DNA of 64,000 bases, from positions 29,609,333 to 29,673,332 of the forward strand of contig NC_034412.1 of assembly GCF_002078875.1 (NCBI RefSeq), given 5' to 3'. A program made the position numbers and the translations under genes. This stretch comes from Numida meleagris. Lineage: Eukaryota > Chordata > Aves > Galliformes > Numididae. Below, in pieces: positions 10,395 through 21,446 of the stretch. The notes under the pieces are model-generated. The model was given only the letters and a program-made list of their open reading frames with translations, was not told where the DNA came from and searched no databases. How positions within the stretch are numbered: the stretch's first letter is position 1; each line of letters opens with the position of its first letter.

Positions 10395-13285
10395 CCTCTG
10401 TTATCTAATTGCAGGCTTTGGGATGGTCCCGCTGCTTGCTAGCAGCAGTGCTCTTCCACCGCAGAGAACTAGTCCCCCTAGTGTGCCTTCGCTGCAGGAA
10501 GCGCGCTGCTGCTTGCTGGGATCCTTCAAGCTGCATTGTATTAGATTGCCAGACAGCGTCTGTATCATTTTCACAGGATCGTTTGCAGAAATAACAGGAA
10601 AATGAGAGGTGAAAGCCTGGAGTCGTTAAAACCTGTGCAGCCATTCACCATAATTCTTTCATTCTTGAAGCGTTAACAACTGGCGAAGCGCTATTGAGTA
10701 CGAAAAGAAAGGTGGTAAAAGAGAAAAATATTTCTGCCCATAAAATGTGAAAAAGATAAAATAGGTGAATGTTGTGCTTTGTCAACGTTAAAAGCGTGCG
10801 CGTCCTAGCGTGCAAACAGTCCTCGCTGACATCTCTACACACCAACTCTGCAACTACCTCAGCGGGCCGCCAAGAAACACAGAAGAGAAGGTGCTGTGAT
10901 GCATGGAGCCAATGAACATGGACTAGGCTAGGCTAGGTTTAAGTTTTAAGCTGACTTTTGCTGTAATTCTTTTGTTTAAGCCGCTCATGCAATTTTTAAA
11001 GAATTTCCACATTATTTCCAAATGTCAGATAAGACCACAACATTTTCCACTCCTCTTTAGAAATCTGGAGCCAATTTAGTATTATCAGAGCATGAATGTG
11101 TAGAATCAGTGTGAATATAATAAAAATGCCATTGTCATTAGGGTGTTATAGCATGATCCAATCGCTTGTTTAAATCCCATTAATTATCACTAATCTCGAG
11201 GGCTAATCAAGTACAGTCTTCTGGTGTAAACAGACTCTATGGAAGCACCAACTAAACAAGTTATCTGACCCAAGGACACACAGTTGTCCAATTTCAAAAC
11301 ACTGTATTTGTATTTTAAAATACTCTGAGACCAGGGTTGCCTGCATTCATTTGTCATAGAGCTTCAATAACAATCCATTTTCTTGAAAACAGTTTTGCAG
11401 AGCCACATTTTGTGTGAGGGTTTCATCTCTACCATGGAATGATAAATCATGGGAGAAATAATGTCAAAAATAGCAATAAATAAGTAATAAAAACTTCTGT
11501 TTAGACCATATCTTGTGGTCGAGTCTCATGAAATTCCTGAATTTAGTAAAATGTACCATATTAAAGAAAGATTTCCAAGTGACTAAAATCTTGTCTAATG
11601 GACTGATGCTTTTCTAATGACACTGGATTTCCCATCCTGCTCTCAAGCATTTGAATTACCCATTCCTGAAATTAGGATAAAAGTTGCAAACACCTCTGTC
11701 AAGAGTGGATGTTTCAGCTAGTTTTCTTGCTGTGGTTTGGCTTTGAGACTTTAAACGAGGCCAAGCGTGGCCCCTTTTGACACAGTCCCGATCTCGTGCA
11801 GGGAGGTGTGGGCCCAGCCGATGGCGGTGTGCTGGGGAAGCTGACACAGAGTCACTGGGTCGTGCTGCCCTTGGGCTGACCAGCCGCTGTGGCAGTGTGT
11901 CAGGATGCGGCTGCCCTCTCCTCTCCGTCCCTGCAGGTTATAACCGTACAAGGGCGCTGTTATTCAGGAAGCTCGGAGAATAAAGATCCTTTGAGCTCAA
12001 TTAATAGCACTATGGAGATCTTTTGTGTTCTTGTTCAAGGACTGTCCTAGAGGGAAAAGGATTTACTCTGCCTCGCTAGCTTATCAGTGATGGCCTAAAA
12101 AGCTGAAGAGGTTTTGCTGTGCACGTTAAAATCAGTCCTGCTCTTTAGTTTTCTATAGTCATAGTTCTGAGGAGCTGATGCCTTTTTTTCCATGTGAGTT
12201 TCCCTTGCTTTACACTGACCATTTTTCTACTAGCAGTAAGAAAATGATGCACTGTCACCAGTCGTGTTGCAGTCAGTTGAGGCTTTCCCTATCTCTAAAA
12301 AAGAAGCTTACAATTGGCATCTATGTGTAGCCAAGGAGCGGACATGTCCAGCTGACCCACGAAAGAAGGGAGCTCGGCTGGAATGCCAGCATAACTCCAG
12401 GCCCAGCTACTGCACAGTTGCGTGTGTTACTATTTATGAATCCCTGTTGTCGTCCAAGTCAGCATCCATTTTGTGATCAGACACTGCCATGAGCAGTGTT
12501 GTGCAGAACTCTGAACAAAATGCTGCACTGAGAAAGTGGTACTGTGCTCTGGTGTGTGACTGCCATGCATGCAGTCATGGGGTTCTTGCCACAGTGCAGC
12601 TAATTGCCTTGGACGTCAGGCACCTCTGACTTGAGTTGTCTCGGTTGCTGCCTTCCTTCTATGAAAGATGCTTTCATTCCTCCACTGACTTTGTGTTCAT
12701 TTATGAGTGCCTTCTAAAGTGTTTTAAATGGCTTCTCTGAAATTTCAGAGTAGACTGTTTATATAATTCACCACATAAAGTAGGTCATGTGTAAATCAAT
12801 TTGCTCCTGGTTTGCCTGCCAAGCCCTCTTGACAAAGGAAACAGGAGCTGATAGATGAGAAGATTAAATTCATATGGATTTGTTTCTAAAAATATAAATG
12901 ATACTAATTTCTCATGCAAATGGCTTAGGAATTCTGGACTTGCGTAAGACACCGCTTGCTAGGTATCTTGACTTTGTATGGTATAATGCAAAAAACTACA
13001 CATTCCTCCAGTAGTTTCACACTGCTGCCTCATTCAGCTGCGGCTCCTTGTAATGATGTCTAAGCTCTTCTATGCCCTTTGATAAATAAAGCTTGCACTT
13101 TGTCGTGGCACAAGAAACTTAAAACTCTAATGAAAAAAAAATGCATTTTGTATGTCAGACTGTATCGCAAAACATGTTTGGGTATTTATGCAACAGTGAA
13201 TCGGTGCAATAATCTTTCAAGCTTGAAAAAAATCTCCAGTAGACATTTGTTTTTATCTCACATATCTCTCCCTTTAGTTCAGAAA

Positions 13286-13313
13286 TATTCAATATTCAAT
13301 ATTCAAATATTCA
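13286..13313. repeat. (ATTCAAT)n short tandem repeat
   Basis: ATTCAAT recurs three times followed by an imperfect copy. It is a short AT-rich tandem repeat with no coding potential. Confidence 0.8.
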
Positions 13314-14673
13314 GTAAATTCAGTCTACAGAGTTCTTTTGGTCAGTTCGTGTATGACATCATCCAGTATTTATTTATTTCAGATTGTAGTTTTTTAGGTC
13401 ATTTGGTAAAGAGATTTAGAAAAGAGTAATACAAACCATATATAATTAAATGAGATGATTTAGTATCCATACACTTCAAAATTGTTTAAAGGTCATTTAA
13501 CTACCTCCTGTCTGATTTCTATTATTCCTTTCAATAGTGATGCAGGTAAATAAAGAAAAGTATACACTGCAGAACTATTTGAAAGAAATGAGCAGTTTTC
13601 AGTTCTTCATTGGTGTAACACATTGAAAATTCCTTTGTGATTTTTGAAGAAAACTCTACTTCCCACTCCTGGAATGGAAATTCACTGGTAAATGTTTGTC
13701 CTTTGTTTTTTGCAAGGGGATCAATTGACTGCCGTGCTTCATGCAAGGGAATTTCCCTTTTCCTTCTAGACTGAGTAAGAAAGAAGAGGCAGACAAGCTG
13801 GTTGGCCAGCCATGCAGAAATATCCTCAGATCTGTACTGTTTTAAAATGAATCAGCAATGTTTTCTCTCCAGAAGGACGATACCTTTGCACCTATTCTAG
13901 AGTGCTGAAAAGAAGTTGGCTTTTTTTGATCACAGGAAGGATATTAGAAAGTTCTGCATGATGGTAACTTAGCAGTTAAGACAAGTTTGATTTGATCCTG
14001 AAATAGCAATATGAATTACAGTAGAGATGACCATGTTTTCAGGAGAAATTCTAATGCATGGTCATATAAGAGACCAGACTATGGTGTGTGTAGACAAGAA
14101 AGCATCACTCAAACCCAAAGACACAAGGAGGAAATGTCTTGAACTCCTCCTCCCCAAAAAATTATTGCAGTGTAGAGAGTAGGAGAGAACCAGTTAAAGG
14201 GTGAGAGACAGCAATTGAGTAGATATCTCAGGATTTAGGTTTCTGTGACAGCATAAAAATAAATCCCAAAAAAGCACTTACCATCACAATGCAGAGACAA
14301 CAGCTGGGAAGTACCTTTCTAACAAGTTCTCAGACTACAGAATCATGCATTAGAACCCAAACTCACATTGTTTGGGACCTACTGCTTTGCAGAGAAATTA
14401 GCACCACTATGAATTATCTTATCTGCAGACTCAAGGATACCTCCTACAGAAATGATTAGCCCTCGTTCTAATCAGTAGCCCTCCAGACAGCCACATTTAA
14501 TCTCTTCTATCTCACTGGAAGAAAAAGAAATGCCTGCCTTCTGCCCTAATACTTTCTACCCGAGTAAAGGCAGTTTCAGGGTTAGTTCTGGCAATCTCCT
14601 ACAGCATCAGCCAAAGAGGAGTCCTATTGTATTAAGCTAACTAGCAGTGCAAGTCATCTAGGCTGGATATCAT

Positions 14674-14697
14674 CTCACTGTAGTCATCTACAGTGAG
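14674..14697. repeat. perfect inverted repeat, 10-bp stem with 4-nt loop
   Basis: The left arm CTCACTGTAG (14674-14683) is exactly complementary to 14688-14697, with the loop TCAT between. It is too short for a microRNA precursor. No flanking repeat was recognised. Confidence 0.9.
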
Positions 14698-15345
14698 GCT
14701 GTTTGCATATGCGTTACTCATCTACACATCCTTTATAGTCAATGGTGACATATAACCAGATAGGATGCATTTTGTCTCTTCCAAAGGCAGATGATTAAGG
14801 TGATTGGTTGAATTGCATTCTTGAAGTGCTTCTTTATCTCCACCAACAATAAAAAGAGTCTGGACAAGTAGCTTGGCAAGAGACAGACAGCCATGCTAGT
14901 GACGTGTAAAGCTAGGTAAAATGAAACCTCAGCACACAGGAAAGCAAATATATTCTCGGAGATGAATGTCAGTCCTGAATTGTTGTTATTATTGTTGTTG
15001 TTATCAGCCCATTGTCATAATTCAGTGATTAAAGTATTTGGAGTGTAGTGTTTTTGAGAATTTTCAAGATCCTCAGACTTTATCAGTGGCAGAAAAAGGA
15101 GATCTATTGAATTTACAAATTAGATTAAAAGTTCTGAAAAACAGGATCAAGCACTTTGCACTGAAGCCAGGACCATCCTTTATAAGCAGAGCAATCCGGA
15201 GAGACATGATCTTTCTGTAGTTACTTGTAAAACCTTCAGTGCTTTGGCTTAAATCTCCCGTAGCCCACTTCTAAGAAGATATAACTGTTTCTATCATTGT
15301 TTTTACTTTCTGTCAACCCCTACTATAGTATCTAACATCTCTATA

Positions 15346-15752
15346 AGAGTGACAGGCTGAGAAAGCTGGAGCTTTTCAGCCTGGAGAAGAGAAGGCTCTG
15401 GAAGGATCTTATAGCAGCCTTCCAGTACCTGAAGGGGGCCTACAGAAAAGCTGAGGAGGGACTTTTTGGGGGGGCAGGTGGTGACAGGATGATGGGAAAT
15501 GGCTTTAAACTGGAAAAGGGTAGATTTAGACTAGATATGAGGAAGACATTCTTTCCTGTGAGGGTGGTGAGACACTGGAAGAGGTTGCCCAGCAAGGTTG
15601 TGGATGCCCCCTCCCTGGAAGCACTCAACCAGGCTGGATGGGACTGTGAGCAACTGGTCTAGAGGGAGGTGTCCCTGCCTACAGCAGGGGGTTGGAACTA
15701 GATGATCTTAAAGGTCTCTTCCAAACCAAACCAGTCTATGATTCTATGATTT
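15346..15752 (+). mobile_element. CR1 LINE fragment, 3' end with intact tail
   Basis: The left part matches the end of CR1 ORF2 (the widely shared block meaning LEKRRL near 15378-15397, then GCCTTCCAGTACCTGAAGG). It is followed by the CR1 3' UTR with 'gaggttgcccagcaaggttgtggatg', the 'gagcaactggtctagagggaggtgtccctgcctacagc' block, and the terminal ATTCTATGATTCTATGATT-type tail (about 15730-15751). It is 5'-truncated to about 405 bp, as is usual for this reverse-transcriptase LINE of birds. It is not capable of movement. Confidence 0.95.
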
Positions 15753-16843
15753 AAAAATGCCCAAATGTGGAGTAGGAAGGTGTACTTCTTTTCTGCCTTT
15801 CCAAACAAAGGAACACATATCTGTGCAAGATCTTTATTATTTTATTTTAATTTTAAGTATTTCTACACTGGACTCAGTCTTCATGAGAAGATGTTTCTCC
15901 ATAGGTTTGAACTCGTTCAGGTTCAGTCTGTTGTATTTTCTGGCTAAATTATTACATTGTCAGGAGCACATAGTAGAGGAGTAAAGTGGATGTTCTCAGC
16001 CAAGTGAGGAGTGTATCATATTGCCTGAGTTTGAATTACAGCTTCTGTTTCTGTATCCCTCAAACTAGGAAGAAAAAATCAGGTTGAAACTGACAATGTA
16101 GTGCCACTGTCAGGGAAAGAGAAAAGTCTAGTCCTGCAGTTACACAGTGTCTGAGATTCTGTAAAAACATGCGACAGAAACTGTACAGCAGGAGGGCAGG
16201 GGAGCTGCAGCTGCTTTTTCAGGATGTACAAAGTCAAGTCTATAAAGAACGAGAGGAAGGGATAACTACATATAACTTTATAAATGATATTAATTATCAG
16301 GTTCAAAAATTAGGGAAATTGTTCCTTTCTCTTATGTTATTCCCAGAACTTCTGGAGAACGATCAGAGTTCTCACAAGAACAAAAAAAAAAAATGAGAAT
16401 CTGAGGAATGGTGAGGAAAAGAGTTCAAGATGGGTATAGACTCATTCTTGCCAACGCTGCAAAACTCAGATCAAATTTGAGGAGCTCAATCCAATTCACT
16501 AAGATTAAAAACTCTTTCCCTCATCTCCTTGGCACAAAATCATGGTTCTGACATTTTTCAGTGGAATTTGAGTGCTAGGAGTCTTTGCCTCTTCCACAGC
16601 TCCTCAGCAAAGTACCAGAAATGCCACACTCTCCCTGCTTCTTCCAGGCACAAACGTTTTTTAAATAAATAAAAAATCAAAGGAGAGGAAAAAGATATTT
16701 CCAAGTTATATGTGAGTAGATACAATGTCCTATTTGTGTTTAAATAAAAAATGCAAATTTTAGAAAAGTCACCATACATTGTCTTCTGTTTCTCTCAGTC
16801 CACCTGCCACCGTCTACTTGAGTGCAACAGTGTCACAGCTCAC

Positions 16844-16936
16844 TGATTAGGCCATAACTAAGTCCACAAAATCTACATCATCTAACATGATAAGAAATTA
16901 ACCCGTTGCTTTCTTGAAAAGCCACACAACTCCAAT
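16844..16936 (+). repeat. unidentified old interspersed repeat, copy A
   Basis: From 16862, 69 bases align without gaps to 18452-18520, with 54 identities by hand count. Most differences are transitions. The shared blocks include GTCCACAAA, TAAGAAAT, GTTGCTT, CTTGA and AGCCACACAA. Similarity fades beyond about 16936. This shows a shared repeat of unknown family or a diverged local duplication. Confidence 0.7.
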
Positions 16937-18439
16937 ATTAATTATTGATAAAGTGAGCATAGACACAATTTACCAGCAAGCCACAACCTGCAAAAGGAAT
17001 TAAACTGCTCACAGAAAACTTCTGACCTGGTGGAAGAGCTACATCTGACCCCCAAATTAGTATTTTCTGCTTATTGATTCATCTTCCTCTACTGGAAATT
17101 ATTACTTCATAGTTTAAAGGATTCAATTTCACCATTTTTTCTGGGGTATAAATCTTGTGCTCTTTTGTACGTTGTTCATATGTGTTGTGGGCTTTCACAG
17201 ATAGCTCTTTGCTGTTTTCAAGATGCAAGTCTTTAGTAAAGCATTCGGCATTTCAGGAGCAGAATACTTATTTTTGTAGATTCCTTGTATGGTACAGCTA
17301 TTGTGGCATAATTTTGAATTGGTTGCTTCCATTGCTGAGTGCTCAAGCCTATTTCAGAGCACTGTGGCAGGCAAGCAGTCACAGACATTCTTGTCATTCA
17401 TTATCTGTTACACAAATACTGGAGGAAAAAGACACTCTGCTGAGGTTTGTGCCGGGGCCATGAAGCCATTGGTGTGGGCCTCAGATATTGTTAAGGTGTT
17501 TCATCACATGCACTGAATATTTAACGAAGTATTCCACTGTTCTTATTTTTTTTTCTGAAGAACAAATAGAAATTTTGGAGTTCGAGTGTTAAAAAGCAAT
17601 TCAAAACATAATGTTGCTTAGGTACTGATTAACTTCTTTTTTTCCTCTTTTTTTTTTTTTCTAAAGGTAGCACATACCAAAGTTGTCTTTAAGAATTCAG
17701 ACGTAATGTTTTTAGGTCACTTGAAGCCTTTCTGCAGGTATTCTTTTTTATTCTGGCTATTTCCTTTGTATGGGGAAGAAATTAGTGACCCAAACATAAA
17801 CAAAACAAAAAAATAAAACATGAAAAACAGAGAGAAGGTTACAAACAGAAAAGCGTGGGGTAACCTGTGGTTAACTCACTTCTTCAGGGAATGGAACGGT
17901 GAGTTTTGATCCCTGCTTTTTCTGACATGGAGGAGAACTTGAATCTGCCTCCTCTTTCTGTGTGAGCACCTGAACTGCTGTGTATTTTTCCTGGGCATTT
18001 TTACTGATTTCTTATTCTTATCTCTCTTTTTTTGTTGTTCAGATGTTCTATTTTAGAATTAAAAATATATGTTTGATGTGCATTGATAGTTTTTAAGGAA
18101 AAGGTGTTTCTTGGAGCTGTGCTTTAATGACAAGGGCCTACCTGGGAAGCAGGTAGTACAGTGATCAACATGGTGCACAACAGCAGCTCAGGACTTGCCT
18201 GTAGGCACTATCTTCATCCTCAGGAGCAGCAGCATTAAGTTTAGCAGGAGGGGTGGCATGGTTTCCCAAAATGAGGATGGAAGGTTGGGAAGGCTCAGTG
18301 AGAAGTTTCAGAAGGCCAAGAAGCATTACGGCAGGTAGGAAGGGGCTCTGTGTCTCTCCCTCGGATGACACCTGTCTCATCTCATTGGAGGGGCTGAAGC
18401 TCAAGGTAGAGGTTAAAGGAAGCAAAACCCCTGCACACC

Positions 18440-18532
18440 AGGTGGGCTATCACCTTGTCCACAAAGTCTAGGTTATCCAGTATGGTAAGAAATGAAGCTG
18501 TTGCTTACTTGATCAGCCACACAATTCTAGCA
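18440..18532 (+). repeat. unidentified old interspersed repeat, copy B
   Basis: This partner of the copy at 16844-16936 is in the same orientation, about 1.6 kb away. The alignment is gapless over 69 bases. I do not recognise the family. Confidence 0.7.
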
Positions 18533-21149
18533 CTGAGTGTCAGAAGCAGTACATGACAGAATACTCACGATCCCCTCAAGAGGCAATGTTTTGCAGGAGA
18601 TGTGAAAGGAGAGTGGCACCTCAGCTCACTCCCCTGTGAAGAGTGAGACAGAGGTTTCAGACACTGCTGCAACAACAGAGGGTTGTCCTGAGCTTGGGAG
18701 GACAGAAGGAGGCTGGCAGGGCCAGGCGCGCAGGATTAGCCAAGAACTGATAAAAGTGGAGGTTGGAGCCAGGCGTACAGACGTGGAAGGAGGTGACCCA
18801 TGGCCATAAGCCATGGTATTATTTGAGGCAACTGCTTGCGTGTAGCCAGCTCCCTCTCTGAAGGGTGTTCTGCTCCTCACATTTCAACCTGTTGTGTAAA
18901 CACAGAATGTCAGCCTTCCCATGAGGGTAACATCTCTGCTCAAATGCAACAAACTGGATCTGGATGTTGTATGTATGTAATACCACGTTCAGATAGCAGG
19001 AAGATCTGAGTTTGCAATGCTTAGTTCCATGCTAATCCTCAGCCTCCCACATACAGCAAACTAGAAATAATAAAGTGTTGTGATTTAACAGCGGGAATCT
19101 AGAGCATTCTTTCTGCTCTAGACATCTTTGACAGTGAGAAAGGATAGGCAACACCACAAAATAACAACAAAAATAAGCAAACAAACAAAACTGAGCTGAA
19201 GCTGTCAAACTTCTGGATAGCTACAGAATTCCAGAGTGTAAGATAATTTTCCTTTTATTTTATTTTTTTTCTTTATTTGGGTGAGCCCACAACTTTTGCT
19301 CCACAACACCAAGGCTCTTCCAGTTGACAAGCAGCTCTTGGTGTGCCTTTCCCAGCACTCACAGTGCTCTTTCTCTGTTGTCAGTGGGACAAAGTGCACT
19401 GCAGCAGCTCCATCCGTTGCAATGGCAAGTTTTTTTTCTCTTCCTGTCACAGATGTTTGTGTGTTGACTGTAGCAAAAAATGAGGTACTTAATGTCATTT
19501 GAAAAGTGCCCAACACACCTATTGAGCAAAGCCAGATAGAGACATAGTGATAATAAGCTAAAGTCTAATTTGTTCAACGCATGTGTGGATTTGATAAAAG
19601 CCTATCTAGGACCTAACCAAAGGTTAAAAGTAGTTTGAAATCCCTCTGCATGATTAGGTGCGGAGAAGTAGCATAGCCTCAGCCGTATTTTATGACCTCT
19701 ATCACTTTCATGCCAGTTGGTGGTTATACATCTCCATTTCTATGGAGCAATCTGGATCTTCACTGCAAAAATGCAGAATTTTCCCCCTGACATTTTGTTC
19801 AGTAAAGACTTCGCTTTCAAGAAGAGATTGTTCTGGTTTTGGTGTACAGTTACTCTCTTTCAGTGTAACACAGTATCTTGGTTCAATATCACACACGATA
19901 CACTCTACTTCCCTTTGAAAATGATCTAACTTATACTCTAAAGTTTTCTGTCTGAAAATTGAGAAGAGATGTACGAACTGTATGTAGTTTGTGTTTTGTT
20001 ATGCATGTATAACTACAGGCTCCCATAGAATGGGTTTATGAAGCGTGAACTGATCCTGACTAGTAACGTCAAAATTGTTGCAACGGCTTATTTCCATTTG
20101 TTGCAACATCCTTCAACCTGTAATAAGAACACAGAAGCTTAAGTGTCTAATAAAAACAGAGTACGGAAACACAAAAGGAACCTATATAAGTGTTTATTGA
20201 TATTAGTGGACAACAGTGATTTTCCTCTGATATTATTCTGTAGCAATCTAGATACACAAAAACACATTGCTGGCAAGTAAGGAAGATGTATTTATTGTAA
20301 GACAAGTGCATGATGTTATTAGTCATTAAGAGACAAAGAGTGAAAACCAAAAACAAAAAGTAAGGATGTGGGGAAATAAGCAGAGCTGTAAGCAGAATGC
20401 ACTGCCTGTATCCCCCAAGTTATTTTTTGTCTTAGATTAAAAGCTGTTTGCAGCAGAGATTTGCTGAGATCTATTCCCGGACTTGTCAGGCAGTAAAGCC
20501 AGTTTCATTCCTTTCCTGTCAAGGGGACAGAAGGAGCATGGGATAGGGAGCAGAGTCCTGGGGGCCTGTACTTGCTGCATCTCTTGGCAGGCACAGGGCT
20601 GGGGGTAGTGTCGGAGGCTCTTCTGCTTCTCTCCCCTTCAGACTCACAGCGGGAGTTTAGTATGACAGCAGTGCTCGTTACAGAGTTACCAAGATCTGGT
20701 AGAGAGAAAATATACTATAAACCCTTGTCTGTTTTACATCCAGATAGGCCTCTTGCCATAAACAACTGCCAAGTTTTCCCATGCCTGCTCCCACACTGCT
20801 CGTGTTTGTTCAGCTTGGTATAGAGTTGGTCCTCGTTGCTACCAGCATGCAAACAAGTATCAATAGAAATATGGCCTCTGACTGCAAAGTGCTTAGAATA
20901 GTAAAGTTTGGGGAAAAACTTCAGCCAATGTGTAAAGATAAGACAGAGTGCTACAAGTAGGATTGGTTGAGCTTAGAAATGTTCTTGGATTTTGTTTTTG
21001 ACCTTTTAAAGCTTAATTAAAGATTTAGTGTGGCACACAGATATGTGTTGCTCTGTTCCACTTCTTCAGATGGGCAGACTTGTACAGGTGTAAGCTGAAC
21101 AGTTTGGAGGGAGCAGAGTGTGCCTTGCAGGACTGGGGACTGCACTGAG

Positions 21150-21177
21150 TGTGTGCATAGCAAACAATATGCACACA
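21150..21177. repeat. perfect inverted repeat, 10-bp stem with 8-nt loop
   Basis: TGTGTGCATA (21150-21159) is exactly complementary to 21168-21177. The loop is 8 nt. No known element was recognised around it. Confidence 0.9.
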
Positions 21178-21425
21178 GGCCCATTTGTAACAGTGGCACA
21201 TGCTAGCTTGTGCCAGCTTCGTATTTGCAGAAGCAAATGAAAGAGAGGCACTTACAAGTATGCACATTTATTCTCTGTAACACACTGTGAAAAGCCCAAA
21301 TGTAAGAGAACATAATGTGGTTGAAACACAAAAGAGTTCATGTTTTACCATAAATCTGTTCTTACATGACCATGCATAAGTACTGCTGCTTCTATAAAGC
21401 CCCTGCCAAAATCCCATCCAAAAAA

Positions 21426-21446
21426 AAATATATATATATATATATC
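21426..21446. repeat. (AT)n dinucleotide repeat
   Basis: About nine to ten AT units follow an A run. It is an ordinary microsatellite. Confidence 0.9.

Larger units (their letters stand above)
9951..15345. other. intergenic DNA upstream of GAB1, no supported gene
   Basis: Mostly unique AT-rich sequence. It holds two pentanucleotide repeats near 10.3 kb, a GC-richer islet at about 11750-11940 that ends in a good plus-strand splice-acceptor-like string, a cluster of TAAT/ATTA homeodomain-type cores at about 11130-11220, an (ATTCAAT)n run at 13286-13313, a perfect 10-bp-stem hairpin at 14674-14697 and a TTG/TTA run near 14983-15003. No open frame here resembles a known protein. Confidence 0.7.

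Noticed and set aside
12557..12577. TGACTGC/GCAGTCA inverted repeat around CATGCAT
   Set aside because: A 7-bp stem is expected by chance several times in this window.
18798..18816. CCATGGC/GCCATGG inverted repeat
   Set aside because: A 7-bp stem is too short to stand out in a window of this size.
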